Source of the DNA: Tubulanus polymorphus
Lineage: Eukaryota > Nemertea > Palaeonemertea > Tubulaniformes > Tubulanidae
Reading direction: 5' to 3'
Assembly: GCF_964204645.1 (NCBI RefSeq)
Contig: NC_134035.1
Span: 6,388,501-6,452,500 of the forward strand
Length of the DNA: 64,000 bases
The position numbers and the translations under genes were made by a program. The first letter of the stretch is position 1; each line of letters starts with the position of its first letter. Positions 12,001 through 26,708 of this stretch are shown one piece after another. The notes beneath the pieces are model-generated. The model was not told where the DNA came from, ran no database searches, and saw only the letters and a list, made by a program, of their open reading frames with translations.

Positions 12001-15000
12001 TTTTAGTTTATTATTGTGCATTTTATGTATCTATATCGTTTTTAATGATAAGACTAAAGCGCATATTGAAGACAAAAGTATCATATCCTGGTTTATACAG
12101 TCTGCAAAACCATTTTAAAATCACTCACTCTAGTCGGGTAGATCATGGACGTCCATGGGAAAATGGAAGATTGAATCATCCAATAATGCCTGAGTGGCGT
12201 TCAGCGGGTTTAGGGTTTGAAAAGTATTTTCGCAGTCAATTTCGTTCAATGCTATAAACCTCATTATACCACATTATTGTGAATCTGGGCTCCTTATGAT
12301 GACGGACGAGTTCTGAATGATCAAATGCGAAATAAATAAAGAATAGATTCACAAAGAAAATCATATCGTTTTATCCCGGATTTACTTAGACAATATGTAA
12401 CAAGACGGTGATATTTAATTAGCGCTACATCAATAGAAATCAAACGATCGTTAAAAGCCTTTTACTTCAATGCGAATTATTTTTCTGCAGTTAAACGACT
12501 TAAGTTTCTGTATTTAACGGTGCGCATATTGTCTCTTGCTTAAATGTAGTAACTCGTGCGCTGGATTCAAACCGATGAATCCCGGAACACGAAGAAATAG
12601 GAGATTATTAATGCGCATCATTATTTCTCTAAACAACGCTGCGCTCTCTCTCATGCGCGTCACATAGAAAACGAATATTGTTATTTTATTCCATTTGGGA
12701 TTTGTAGTCGTCGAGTGACGCAATGAGAAATTGCAATGGTTTCTGTTCTGAAAATATAATTGGCGTTTCGAGAAGCACATTGTATATGTATGCACGTACA
12801 TTAATAATATAAAATTCGCGTTGAAGTCAAACTATATATTCCGTATAGATGTTGAATTAATATCTGAAGTATTTTTCTCATCGCCCTCTCGAAGAGAAAT
12901 ACGAGAAACCCGAAGCCATTCTTTATAAGCGGTGCCTGGATGATACCGGCAATGAAAATGATGCAGCTTGTTTGATATGGAAGGAGCGGCCTCAACAGTC
13001 ACCGTCACTGGTACATTATCAAACGTATACGTATTTCATTGTTTCATCGACGTGAAAACAGGTTCTCTCCTAGATTTGTAAAAAATGACTTATTCGAATG
13101 ATTTCGACGAATTTGCCGTTGCTGCTTCAAGGCTAAACGTTTCATGCCATGCCTGTGACATAAATTTGTATCTTGCATTTCAATCGATTTCTGTTTATGT
13201 GTGTTTCTAATGGTAGGATATGTTTCGTCTTCTTGCCACGCTATCCCCAGCCACAACCTCAATTGAAACGAGTTTGGAAATTTGTTTCAAATTCAAACTG
13301 CCGTTTATTGTCAGATACTGGTTTCAGTTATGAGTGTGTTACTTTGAAATACACTTATACATGAAAAAGTCCCAACGATGCTCAATCTTGAAAGGTTTAG
13401 TGACACAAGTCTTGACTCAAAATAGCTAAGTAGTTAGAGTTTAAATATGTATCCAGCGGGCTAAAACTACCGTTTAACGCTATTTTCAAGATGACGACGC
13501 TATTTACTGACCAGTTGATAATATGTATTTCCTCGAATGCAATTTCACCGTTCGAGTGGCTTTACGCGTTTTTTAATGCTCGTTTCCAGCGATTGTTAGG
13601 TGGCATTCCGCGTTTTTTGTCGCTCATTTCCAGCGATTGCAACTCGAGCGGCGATTGAAGTCTATAATAACACGCAGTTACACAAGTCAATCTCCCTCCC
13701 AGTATTTATCGAGATGCACTAACGATAAATTTGTCTCTCAACCAGTATCAATGCAACTTATCGAGCCACAGGTGTGATCATGTTCGACAGGGCCGTAACA
13801 CTTAATTACATCTCGTGTCAGTCCGTTCAGGTCGCCGCAAAGTATAGAGAGCACTAGTCTCATTTTATGATCGTCGATGAAAAAGCAATAGTCTGCGCTT
13901 AGACATTACAGCTATATCGACCTGCCAGGAATCGTTTTTACTGTATGACTCTGCCATGATTCTGAGTGTGATTCAAGTATATTTCAGCTATCACGCTAGA
14001 AATGAATTTCGACTCGCGAGAAAGTTGTCTCCGGTGTCATTCGGTACAGTGGCATATAGGCACGCTAACGATTAAAAGTAGAAAACCAGGCACGCTGAAA
14101 TTTGGTCTGCGATGAAAAATCAGAACAATGCTGTTGTGTTTGTGTATTTAACCACGAGAGTGATGATACAAATTAGAGATAGGTTTTATTAATCCCGAAA
14201 GAGACTCGGCGTTATAATGTAATGTTTAAGATCGTAAAGCTGAAAGATGTATCCATCATTAAAGTATTGCTCATCATCCAACACATTCGGCATAATAAAA
14301 TGGTAGTGATCAGAGTGCTGACGAAACTAACCAAAATTTCCAATTATCTACTTCGATTTAAACCGAAGTTTCTTGACCTTCTAAATTTTGCACCGCGATT
14401 TTCAATTTCAAATTCCAAGTCTCGTTCCAGTCCGGAGTGGTGGTGGGTTTCAAAAAAAAATAAAGAGATTGGTATGATTACAACATAGCGTATGCCGCAG
14501 CCATTTTTTCAATGTCATCAGTGTTCAGTTTTTATTCTGATAACGAATAATGACGCCGATCTCACACAAATTCAATGAATATTTCATATAGACCTACTTA
14601 ATAACGCCAAATTTGTTATAATATCATAACTCTTGGTCCCAATGTTACAGACTTTGATGATCGTTTGTATATCAGACTAACTTCAGGCTTGGGCAATTCC
14701 GTCGATAACGTCATCACGAGACAAGTGATATGACGTCATTTCCGGAATCAAGGCGTGTTACAAAAATGTATCGAAATGTACATAAGAAATTTCGATGGAT
14801 GAAAATATGTTCCCGCAAATTGATGACTTATTTCAGATACGTGGGTTTTATTTCAAGAGTTAACGTTTAAAGCTTTCGAGCTGTGAACATTCAAAATGAA
14901 AGAATTCGTTTTCATTCAATGCTATTGATTAAGTAAAAGCCACAATTCATATGTTTACCGTCACAACAGCAGCAACAGCAGCACCAGCAGCAGTAGCGAT

Positions 15001-17935
15001 GGAAAAATATAGTTTCTGGTCCGTATCAGACAAATATCGATTCAATAACTAGAAAGATAATGACAAGAAATAAATCAAAAGAACCCCAATGACAGTCAGT
15101 ATTTGAATATCTCATTTCTGGATATGAATTTTGAGAATATCGATATCAAACACCAGTCATCACCAAAGTAACGACCTTGAGATGTCTTTAAAGACAATGT
15201 GACCTTCACATTTTAGCAAAGTGTAAATACACACAGGCGGGTGGGTTTTAGACGGTAGGTAAGCGATCGGGCGGGCGGGCAGGCATGCAAGCGACAGTTG
15301 ACCTTACCCTTACAAGGCAAGACGAATTTTTGAAAAATGTTTTCTCCTTTTACCCCGAATTGTGGCCGCACACATAGCTGCCAGTTGGTGCATACATTTG
15401 ATGTTTATCCCCGCGGGTACTGTTCCGTATAATAGGTTTACCGATATTTATGCACGACCTGCTCGAGCCTCGCCACGGCTGCAGCTGATATGCAGAGGCA
15501 GCAGTTTATATACTACCGGACGCTTGGCGGCTGATGCGCTGATAAACTATTGAGATTCCATACTTTTGAGGAGACGACGTGCTGATAATCAAGATTTCTT
15601 TGTATGAGTCCCCGGTTATAAAGCGGGTCATTCGTCCGAGGTTTTAATTACGGAGCCAGTATTACGGAAACTGCGTTTATGTCCGTCACTTCACGCTGCG
15701 CAGTAACAGCGTTGTCCATCTTGTCTTCAGTTAATCAGCTAATTCGCGCAGTTAATTGCGCTCAATCGGATCTGACCCATGCTCTTGATTCAGATGTTGT
15801 TCCGCTGAAAGTGGTTTCCTAGTTTTCTCAGCTGCTGATGGTCGTGCAAATCTTATAAAAAGAAAATACACACGGTCTGATCTGGTGCAGGCGCTATTGT
15901 GGCTGTTGGTCGATATGCCCCAGGGTCACAGCTGCACGGACCGTAACCAAAATCCAAAATAATGTCTTATTTCATGAGACTAGTTTTTAAGCAAGTTACT
16001 GAATTGGCTGGAAAAAGCAAAATGAGCTATAAAGAATGTGATTTTAAGTCTTAGCCTTGACGGTGCAAATTCCCGATCAGCAACAATTCAGAATGTGATG
16101 ATTGTCGTTGTTGAATGTCGCTGATATTTCTCTTGTGCTCGGTGGTCTGTGGAAGCTGGAAGTTCCTTTCTGTTCGCGAAGGACAAATTACTGCAGCTAG
16201 CTCGAGTTGTTATACGACTGTAATGAAGACTAATGCCTCTCAGTTTTATATCGTATCATAAATCAAACCGTAATAATAGGTCAAAGAATGATGTCATGTG
16301 CAACGACAGCGGAACAAATGATACAATGAAATCTAGTGCAATTAGTTATCTGCTCCTCGGAGATTTGACCGTCGCGAAAACAACTCCGGCAGTTATAACC
16401 ACAGCAACCACATTACTAACACCACTGAACCACTGAAGGCGGGCGTACGTCGCGTCGCAAGGCTTACACGCCTGGCTTAAAACACCCATTTGAAATACAT
16501 GAAATAAATAGCTGTCACAGCCAACTACGATAAGATCATTGCTATTGAATCTAAAAGAGAAATTCTAGTAATCTTAATGCTCTGCATTAGTTAGCGAACC
16601 TAGCGGTCAAATAACTACAACTACAACCTTAAATTTCACACCGGCATATTAGCGGAGAGTGGTTTGCCTGCCGCATAGTGCAAACAGAGCCAGAGTAAGA
16701 TTTGATCGAGCCCGCGATGTAACGAAAATAGAGTTTCAATATTCAGTCCACGTTAAAATCAAAATTTTCCATAAAGTTTGAGTTTCGTTGCTTTTCTAAC
16801 ACAATTTGATAGTAGATTATACTCTGAACAACAATCACATTTACAGCTACATTCGTCGAGTACTGCCAGCATGTGGTACAGCCATCAAAACGACCTTATA
16901 CTGGAAAAATTGATCAATGTTTTTGATTGCTGAACAAGAAAGCGGGCATGTGTTTACTCTGCGTGTCTTTGAGGTTCATTGGATGAAAAGAGCCGGGTCG
17001 TTTTATTGAATTGATTTGATGTTACAACATCGTCTCGTCTCGTGCGCGCTAACAAGTGGTGGGGCTCCGACCTGAATTGATGTCATTCCCGGAACACCAA
17101 TACGGAACCAACGATACCTAATTATCAGGGATGCCAGGATGGACTGTACTCCTCTCATTGACTTTATGCGGGTCGATACCAGGCTGAACTGCCACTCGCT
17201 CTATACTCTGTGTCATATCATCCATCGCTTTGTAGCGATTTCTATACGGTTTGTGAATCCGTCAATTTGTCCTCGGCAAAAAAAGATCAACTCATTCCCA
17301 ACTGATGCAACGTAATCATGTAAATTGTGGTACACCTTTCCGATTGACACATATTGACTGTTATAGATTGTTCACCCGTCAGAGTATTAAGATATGTCGC
17401 AAGCATAACAAAACACGAAGATGAATGGTCATTTATAGATTTCGGGGATCGTTCATGTAAATGGCTTGTTGCGTTTGACCGTAAGCGATATGGCGTCTTC
17501 GTCACGTGATAAAAGCACATGGCTGCAAGAACGCCCTCTATGTATATACATTTAGTTATAAGGGTGACTTCTGAGATAGCCGAAATGTTAACCTAATAAA
17601 CTCAGCGTTAAAGCGCACAATAAACAAGTACAAAGGGTACAAATTGCGACAGTAATAGAAGTCGACATATGGCGAACATGTCCGTATCCGTAACACGATT
17701 CAATTATTCATTGCTCGAGTCTCATCGGCTGCCGTGAGAAACTGAAGCCGTGTCTGCCATCGGAAACATGACACTGAAACTCGGCCCATTGGGGCGCATC
17801 CTATTCTGTGCTCTCGATGGACGCGCATGAGTTCCAATGGTAGAGAAATACTCAGTGGTAGAGAAATATAACTGATGTGGAAATACTGAGTCTGGATCTG
17901 GTTTCACATTCTCTGATAACTTTGATAGCGTTACA
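9091..17935. other. Long stretch without a recognised gene
   Basis: Only short open frames without recognisable domains. Minor simple repeats are CAG/CAA at about 14966-14998 and GGGC at about 15270-15285. A ~55-bp block at 17487-17541 with a TCACGTGAT core recurs at 39301-39351. A very large intron or intergenic DNA are both possible. Confidence 0.5.
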
Positions 17936-18118
17936 ATTTTTGATCTTGAAATAGGGATTGACCCTGTTATCTATTTGATTGGTAGATTTCGTTTGACTTT
18001 TTGTATTTCGTGTCCCTTAACAAACCCACCACACCTGCCGGGAACGAAACAGGGGGTTTGATTTTGGAATCGGAAATCGAAGTGCATGTAGTTGTGTGAT
18101 CAGCAGTCGAATTTACAG
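17936..18118 (-). mobile_element. SINE-like repeat, copy 1
   Basis: Read on the minus strand, this block matches the element at 44370-44570 almost end to end. Both contain CTTCGATTTCCGAT, then AAATCAAACCCCCTGTTTCG, CCCGGCAGGTGTGGTGGGT and AAGGGACAC, and finish with GTCAATCCCTATTTCAAGAT or its close variant before an A-rich tail (here the T run at 17936-17941). The two copies lie in opposite orientation 26 kb apart, as expected of dispersed retroposons. It is non-coding. The mobilising LINE is not known from the sequence. Confidence 0.8.
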
Positions 18119-20526
18119 CATTTTTGTTTTACTGGAAGTAGATAATTGGAAATTGCGGTTCTGGTTCATTCAAACAATCTTCCGGGTAATTTTGTTAACT
18201 GGCTTTATTGATAGATTGAGATTTTTGAGAAAAAAAATACATGACATGGTTGGAAATTTTCAGTTTTTCAGTTTTCTTGTCGTTTTCCACGTGCAAATGG
18301 TCCGATAGTTCATTGTGATTTTTTCTCGGGTATATGTTGGCGTAAAAGTCTTCTAAGTAGGTTATCCCATGTGTTCACTAGATTAAAAAGAAGCACATTT
18401 CGAAATGAAAATTATCCAGATGAGAGTATGGTCCGAAGTATAGTTGCACGACATCGACGATTCAGCTTCGACGTCCAGGTCATTATTCGTATCTCGGTCT
18501 GAATATCAAAATTATCGCAAAGGTCCGCTGAAAAGAGACAACTGAAAGGAGTATAACTAGTACAGCGATTGTCATTTTAACTTGTTTTTAAGAGATGATG
18601 ATGTCATTAGATGTCATGTGTGTTTATTTATGGTATTCAATTATTCAGAAATTGCCCGCAGAACACATTACCCATTACCTAACCATCTTCGAACTTCATC
18701 TGAAACCATCTGCTGCCAGTTTGTATGTGGTTATGATACTCTGCATTAAAGGACTCGATGTGTCCGTTGGTTTTGTCATCAGAGTAAGGCCTGTATTCAA
18801 ACCTAGTCCATTTAGTAAAATCTTTGTTTTTAATTACACGTACGGAAGAGACAAGATTTACAATCAGTGATAAGCCAGGTGGCGTGATTAACAGTCAGTT
18901 CTCCTTAGGTAGTTTGAACTTATTTGAACTGGATTTTATTGCTGCAAAATATACATGATCTAGAGATTGAAGCGCGGATAACCGATATTTTTCGAGACAT
19001 CTTTCAATATGATGATTCAGCAGTTACTCGTGTGTCTATATACACATCTCTGCTGCCTCATTGTTCGTTGTTTTTTTTACTATCGAGACTCGTGAAGCGC
19101 CTGATGAGGCTAAATAGTTTCACAGCCCCCGGTGACAAACATTTGAACCTACACAGATTTCTGTAAAACTACCACTGCAGAAACCTGACACACCATATTA
19201 TTAGCACGATGTCTGTCAGAATCATTTTACGCGCGTCTGAAGTTTCTGCAATTCGTCGAGCTTCAAAGGACAATAATAATGATAATGCTAGGTGACGTAT
19301 TTTGAAAATTAATGTTCTCACCACGCTCCACCCGGGCGGGATAATGCGCCTGACAAACCGCGCTGTTGTTATTCGATATTTGTGTCACGATCACGATTTT
19401 TACCAGTTATTACAAACGTATCTTTAATAATAATCAACATAATCATCGGAAAAATTTTAGACTCATCATCGAACAACAACAAATACCGCACCGAGCGGCA
19501 AGAATCGAATATTATGAAGTCATATTATAATCCTAGTCGAGGAGAGATCGATTTTGATATGAGATGGTTGTTAAATCCTAGTGGGAATTCTAGTTGTCGC
19601 TGCGATGAATACTGACAAGAATTCGTCTCTAATACACGAGGGACGTTCACATCTCACACAACACAGAACGGCTGAATGAGCAGCAACTTCTCTTCAAACC
19701 ATCATATTTCACTTGTATCATATTTCTTCCGGGATCTCGCAATAGTCTGTGCGCCGTGCTCTCTGCCGCTGCCGCCTGACATCAAAAGCACAATAGATTC
19801 AATGGCGACGTCTTAGGCGCAGTTATTTTATATGAGCATTGCCGATATCGTCGAGTCGTTATAGTAACTGTGTCTCACCTCCATAATATAACCTCACATG
19901 GAAACGGCCGTGAAAACCTACCTTATGAGATTCTGAAATTTCCAGATGCTTTTCGCATATTTTGAATAATGCATCTTCTCGGTGATGGAGACCAGATGAA
20001 ACGCATCAAGTTCTAGTTTAATAAAATTTGATTTGAATTAATCTTTATCTATTCAGTTAAACTTTTATCTGTAAAACTGAGCCCCGTTAAACTAGAATCA
20101 TGATCGCATCTGTTGTTTACACGAATTTTTGATTAGGTTAAAAGGGGTTTAAATTAGCTACGTCACTATCTATTCAGTATGAGATCTTCACAACCGGCTG
20201 TCGTGCGGATGACACAATTGCCAGTCTTGCTGATTCATCAAAATAGAAAAAATAGCAACAGCAGAAGCAGCTACGGGAGGGATTCAACGACTGCCTCCAC
20301 TCGCTATCAGTCGCCGATGATGCAAACGATTTAACTGCAATAGACAAAAACAATTTTAGTCGTAGTTTTTTTCTCTCGACATTTCCGCCGATATCAGATT
20401 GTGATGTTGCGTTTAGTAACGTATAACGTAACTGGAACCTGCCGTATCCATAAAGACCATCTCCGCGGATCCGTGTTTGGTGGCAGAAAAAAATGGTTCA
20501 TGACGTACGCGATATTTTCACATGAC

Positions 20527-20557
<31 letters not shown>

Positions 20558-23500
20558 ACTCATTGCTAGTTTGTTCCAATGTCACCGAGCGAGTTCTACA
20601 ATTCCGTAATTTTTTTTTCTTACGCATTTCATTTGTTGAGTTCCTGGTGACGTGTTCAACTGCGTCCTTTACACAACACCATTCACAAAGTGTTCCATTC
20701 GACAACTCGCCTTTAATATCCAAAGTGGATCAATAATGTTGATCTGTGTGTCAATTAGTTGATTGAGGGAGAGCTAATTAACTACGTATCAGTGTATAAC
20801 CGGTTCCAATCGGCTGATATACGCGCGAGATACACGAGATATTACTATTTGTTTAGATGTAGTATCTCCACAACAACGAGTCCGGTTTTTACGGCTAATT
20901 CAGTACGATCATCCATTTGATTAATTTTTCTGTGGAAAGTTTCTGTCTGCTGATCTTCGAACCTATTTCTTATAGACTAAAATCTACCGCAGTTGAAATC
21001 GTCTAATCAGCACTTCTCTCCATTTCTCCATCCCTACCTCCCCCTGTCTCCCCCTCTATCCTCACGCTTATGCTTTTCAAAACACGATGAACAAAACGTA
21101 CACAAGATTTTGTTCAACGAGTAATCAATTACAGGACAGTTGTCAAACTCATCGCAAAGAGCCATCGCTCTCTGAGCACGCACCGCGCGTCTTGATAGAT
21201 CTGGTTGGATTTCAGTGATGGCGATTTTTTCCATTTTTTCCATACACATACTGTAGTAGTAGGTAGCATGAATTAATCTAGCACGTTCTTGATTAATTTA
21301 CTCACCTCTTGTTCCACTCAATTCCACCTGGGACCGAATCGGTGAAAGGTTTTTAAAACTCTCAACAGTCATTCGGATTAAACGGTCAAGGTTTGCGTAT
21401 CAACGAACGACTTGACGACCCAATCACCTGAAATTGAAGCGACTCGGTAAACCGTATATAGTACTTTTATTTAAACGTTTTCGTCAATGTACCACTGCTT
21501 TATAGTTCGCCAAAATACAGTATTCCTTTATTTGTCAGTGACAGGGACCCGACTCGATAAACTCCGGATTCTTCCTGTCCCGGCAATCTGATTATTATCT
21601 CTGTTCATATGTATTTCTGTATTCTTTATGAGACTGCAAATAAAATACAAAAATACAAACTACGTTCTTTTTCGTTTTGGTGCTCTAGTGCCCTCATTTG
21701 CATATCAGGAAATTTAAGTCATGGCCCGAATCAGCCGCCATAGTACCCTTTGATCTAGTAAATGTGTTCAGAAATGCCGGAGTGGTTCTCGTGATTACTG
21801 ATTTATTTATTTTTTCACATTTTCTTTCATGATTCGATGAACTGTCGCTAAAAATATTTGCAATTGACAATGCGCAATTGGCAGTTTTTAGAAGATGGCG
21901 GTGAGCTTGGTGACGCTATTTATGAAATGTATGGACACATTTAAGCGGTGTGTTACGGAATGGCATGACGCGCGAGACCTTATCGTTAATAACGTCTGCA
22001 GCGGAAACTGGAACAACATGGCGCTGACGTTGACCCGTCACCTCGTGTGAATTGATGTATATAATGGAGGTAGAGATGACACCAGTCTATTATCGAGGGC
22101 AGCCATTGCTGCCACAGGTAACAACGGTAATCGGAGACGTTTATACGAAAACCGTCAACGACGTCGAATATTGCAATCACGTCACGATTTACCACTTGTT
22201 ACAAATTGTGTTAAGAGCGATGGTGAGCGGCGTGGCGGAGGTGAAACGATTCAGTGTCACCGGCCCTATACTTTCTACAACACAAGAACCACTTTTACGA
22301 ATCTGGAACTTCCCACAGTATTTTATTATAATGCTTATATGGTCTGCGTGAGACACGATCGTCATCGCGCAGATTTCGTGTCTGGAATATCGACGAGGCT
22401 TTCAAGCAAATCGAGGTTTTGACATTTTGTAGCGAAATATGCAATTACATATACATATTACTCGTTGCTTTGGAATATTCAGCTGGACTGGAAATTTCTT
22501 CCGATGAGTACACACCCAGCCAACCACCGCTAGCCCGAATGACCACCAGTGAGATGTAAATTGAAATATATTCGAATTAGTACGAATCATAATAACTAGA
22601 ATTATAGTTGTTATGCGCAGTCCTTTTGGCTGACGTCCAATATTTTTCCAACCGAGACCCGCCCGTTCAACGGGAATTTCCTACCAAAGTTGTTGGTATA
22701 ACCTGCAAAACCGACAATGTGTTAACGGATTATGGTTTTGCAGTACTAACAACTCTGGGACCCATATGGCGCGTTTTTGATCATCCATTACAGTTGTATA
22801 TTCGTAACCATGTCGTAAAATGTGGAAGCTGGAAATATATATTGACACAGAGTCCTAGCTCAGGAATGAGAGAAACTTCGTATAATTGGTAACTTTATGA
22901 TACCGCTTCATTAGTAGACACCAGAGTGGGAGTCTTGCAAGTGACCACACTTGTTCGTCTAATGAAGATAGGGTGAGAGGCTTGTGTCTCCTGGTTTTAT
23001 ACCCACGAAGACCACGTCATCAGTCCGTACTTTAAGGTTTTAGGTAAAGTTTTGTAACTAGCAGCCCCGGTTGTTGTCGGTTCAACATAACGTACCATTA
23101 CATAACGTAAAACAAGATCGATAAAAACCTGAACAATTTCTTTGCCTACAAAACGAGACGACGTTATTTTCTGCTTCAATTCGGCCGAAAGTGTTCTCGG
23201 ATGCAACTGAAGTATAGGCCGCGCTGCAACGTTAACGCCGCCTCGGAATTCAATGTTGCATATAGCTTTTGTTGCATTTTTGCAATTAAGTCGTATTTTA
23301 TGAACAGCTCTGAGCAGTAGGCCCGCATTAACGGCGGCTGCGTCGAACTGGAATTCACCAGCAGGAACTAGCAGTTAATTCGATCGAATAATTGAAGTAA
23401 ATTCGCAAACGAGTTTCATTTCATTCACGCACTCGCTATCAAGGCTAGTATCCATCACGGCGGGTCCGCTTGCATTGTTGTGACCAGAACGCTGTGCCAT

Positions 23501-24564
23501 TCTGCGACGGATGCTGCTGCTGCTACTGCCGCCAAAATTGATTCTCAATTAGCATCAATTTGACAAACAGTTTTACAACATATTGAAATGTACGGCTGAC
23601 AGTAATTTAACACACTACCATCAGTAATTAGCAAATTAAATCCTGCAAAGACTGGAGAGAGAGGGGGAGCTGTTTGTACCGTATAGTAGCACACGAATCT
23701 CGTAATTAAATGACTTCTGTTAATTACATGTGATTAGCTCCAAATACTAATTACACAATAGAATACGATAATTCTCTTATACGTGATTCGATTGAAATCA
23801 GATGTAAAAATCTTCAAAATCTCAAATTGGAAAATTCCTAATCTTATTTAAAGGAAGATTGGAAATTAAACGTTTTCTTCATATTTTTCTCTCTCTGGAT
23901 GAAATTTCGTAGTTGTCAATTTTTCAAATGTTGCAAAACTTTGAGTCAAATTCTAACCGAGAACTGTTGCTGGGTTCTGAGGATGTTATCAGAGTTCAAT
24001 GAAACGATGTTTAATATTTTCTATGTATGTCGATTATTTGTTTAGTATTTGATATTGTGATACTTACACCACACACAGTTTGCGGGCCCCTCCTTCAATA
24101 AACACAACCAGGCAATAATTAATCAGGCAACCGCTCAACATGAGGATGTGACGGGTATCGAATATAAGCCGTTATTATCTACTTTTTCCGAATTGAAATT
24201 TGATACAAAGTCTTTTCGTAAAACATTCGCTTTTTCTAAATTATTCATTGCGTCAAAATGATTTGTGAGATGAATAAAAGTCGTAGCGTCCTGTATTCGC
24301 GTTACCAATATCACCCAACGTTGGACATTGTCTTCGTCGATATGCAAATATCTGATGACGTGTGGCTTGGAAACGATAAAAACTATAATCCGAGACGTTT
24401 TTGGGACGCGGGCTAATATCAATTTATTTTAATCAGAGGTACGTTTTAAACACAATATATGGATTTCCATGGCGGGGTAAGAATACCCTGCACTACCATA
24501 TTTCACATCTGCGCGCGCACTGCTGCTTGTTGTGGTTTGGTATTCAGCAGATGAATATTCTGAG
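18119..24564. other. No gene seen; small GAT repeat
   Basis: Only short frames. A GATGATGAT run lies at about 20525-20560. A 20-bp string GGCCCGAATCAGCCGCCATA at 21723-21742 has near copies at 33670 and 34702. No conserved peptide is visible. Confidence 0.5.
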
Positions 24565-24805
24565 TGAACTATCCCCTATTTCCCCCAGTTCTAGTCAACC
24601 CCTTTCCTCCTCTCCAAATCTCTCCTCATTTTCCCTCTGTCACTCCTCTTTCAGTCATTCCCCTCTTTTCTCTTTTCTCTTTTGTCTTCTCTTCCTCGTC
24701 TCTCATCTGTCACCTCTCTTCCCCAAGTCGCTCTCATCGCCCCCTCTATTTTTTTCCAATTGTTCCTCTTTCACCCTCCTTCTGCATTCCCCCTTCCACT
24801 CTAGG
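24565..24805. repeat. Pyrimidine-rich tract
   Basis: About 240 bp of C/T-dominated sequence on the plus strand (CTCTTTTCTC, CCCCCTTCC and similar). Ser/Pro/Leu/Phe-rich frames on the plus strand are by-products. Such tracts can form triplex DNA, but nothing here shows a function. Confidence 0.7.
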
Positions 24806-24934
24806 AGAGGCAGGTGTTTTATTTTCACTGATAAGAGACGCGGCTGCGGCTGCCGTGGTGATTACGCTATAAGCTAAGCTACGCATTAAAACGACATAAA
24901 TACGTTAAAAGAAGAATCTGTTATTTCCGGATCT

Positions 24935-25256
24935 GCAGCAGCGGCAGGCAGCGGCAGCGGCAGCGGCAGCAGCAGCAGCAGCAGCAGCCAGCGGCAGCAG
25001 CCAGCAGCCAGCAGCGGCAGCAGCAGCGGCAGCAGCAGCGGCAGCCAGCGGCAGCCAGCGGCAGCAGCCAGCAGCCAGCAGCGGCAGCCAGCAGCGGCAG
25101 CAGCAGCAGCAGCAGCGGCAGCAGCAGCGGCAGCAGCAGCGGCAGCCAGCGGCAGCAGCCAGCAGCGGCAGCCAGCAGCGGCAGCGGCAGCAGCAGCAGC
25201 CAGCAGCAGCACCAGCACCACCAGCAACAGCAGCAGCACCAGCACCAGCAGCAGCA
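24935..25256. repeat. Degenerate GCA/GCG/CCA trinucleotide array
   Basis: About 320 bp of interspersed GCAGCAGCA, GCGGCAGCG and CCAGCAGC units, with higher-order repeats such as CAGCCAGCGGCAG. The minus strand stays open as an Ala/Leu-rich frame and the plus strand gives Gln/Ala/Ser runs. No non-repetitive coding sequence is attached on either side, so I treat it as a microsatellite rather than a polyglutamine or polyalanine exon. Confidence 0.85.
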
Positions 25257-26607
25257 TTGCGCGGAATTGGGAATATTTATTCACACAATGACTTAGAAAA
25301 TGCGTTAGAATTTTTCATACTTTTCTGGCTAGAATCCCGAGACGTTCTTGTTTCCGGTACCGTATACACATATAAGATTCCCGAATCTGAAATTTGTGGC
25401 TCTTGTAATACATTATATTTTAGCATACAGATAGCTACTAATACTAGTATCTAATTCTAATATTCGTTGAATATGGAAAACACGTTTGCAATCCCTATCA
25501 CCAACAGAATATTGATGCGATAGAGAGTTACGGCGTAGAGCCACCAAACTTGTACGACAAGTCCGAGACACATGCCTCATGAAGAAACGCCACAATTCTG
25601 AAGCTCTCATCGTTAGTGCACCGCTGAGAAGGAGGTGACATCCATATGGTGGCTGATTCATATTTAAAAAGTATATGACACTTTCGGTCTCCACAAACTT
25701 TGAAAAAAACATGTCACACTTTTTGTTTTGACGATCCGCCATGGCATCAAAACGATTGTTTGAACAATTAGAACGGATTCAACTTATTCTTTGAACTAAA
25801 GCGCGATTTGAAAAGTTAGATCGTATATGTGTGTATAGTGAGTAGTCAAACTAAATGTCTTCTCTCCGCCGGCGAGTGGTACGGATGAGTTATGTATATA
25901 GCACATTAGTTAGAGACGCGAGTAAAAGGCGATCATAAATCATGTTGTTCACAGTTGCAGCCATTAGTAGATGCAAATATTGCAGACAAGGACGCGGTGA
26001 ATGATGACCATCTTTCTATTCACTGTAAAACGCACGGAACCAACATACATCTATCCATCTCCTATAACACCATTCTCGCACAACCGCCACGCCCCCCCCC
26101 CCCCAACACGCGACCATTACGCCACCAAAAGTGGGTTAATTCAACCGAATCGTTCAAGTAGAAAGCGTTTCGCCAAAAAACAACGAAAACGAAGTTGCAA
26201 CGAAAGCAGCGAATTCTTGTCATGACCTCGGAGGCTTTGGCGGAAATCCATCTCAAAAACAAGTATACTTTACCGAGCCAGAACATGTAAGCTTCAATGC
26301 ATGTCAAGTTTGACGATCCTAACTGAAAACAGTTGAACTGCTCTCGACTCGACTTCACTCGACATTTTTGGTTAATACATTTTATACATTACAAATAGTA
26401 GATCGGCTTTTATTCTATGTTTACATCTACACGCATGATGGTACGAACGAGCACGCATTAGACGATCCCCGACGGCCAAAGGGAATTCTTCACTTTTCTG
26501 TCAGAAAACAGACAGCTAAATTCCAGCTCCGGGTTTATCTCGAAAAACAATGAACGTGTGATGACTAACAAAGATAAAACAAGTGGTGAATTTAATTCCA
26601 CGCTTAG
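25257..26607. other. No convincing gene
   Basis: A 109-residue minus-strand frame (25413-25742) begins with ATG in a good context (GCCATGG) but has no recognisable domain or splice structure. A C14-type homopolymer lies at about 26089-26103. Nothing else is seen. Confidence 0.45.
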
Positions 26608-26708
26608 CTCTGCCTCTGCCTCTGCCTCTGCCTCTGCCTCTGCCTCTCCCTTTCCCTCTCCCTCTCCCCTCCCTCCCCTTCTCTCCCCTCCCCCCTCCCC
26701 TCCCTCTT
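26608..26708. repeat. Polypyrimidine tract with CTCTGC hexamers
   Basis: Six or seven CTCTGC units run into CCCTCTCCCT-type sequence. There is perfect strand asymmetry over about 100 bp (all C/T apart from the G of each hexamer). Confidence 0.85.

Noticed and set aside
24135-24422. 95-residue minus-strand frame (contains YLHIDEDNVQRW)
   Set aside because: Looks mildly protein-like but has no start context, domain or neighbour to support it.
24886-25284. 132-residue Ala/Leu-rich minus-strand frame
   Set aside because: Product of the GCA/GCG array; no non-repetitive coding extension.
25413-25742. 109-residue minus-strand frame with a good ATG context
   Set aside because: No domain, no repeats or conservation that I can see; kept only as a note in the spacer entry.
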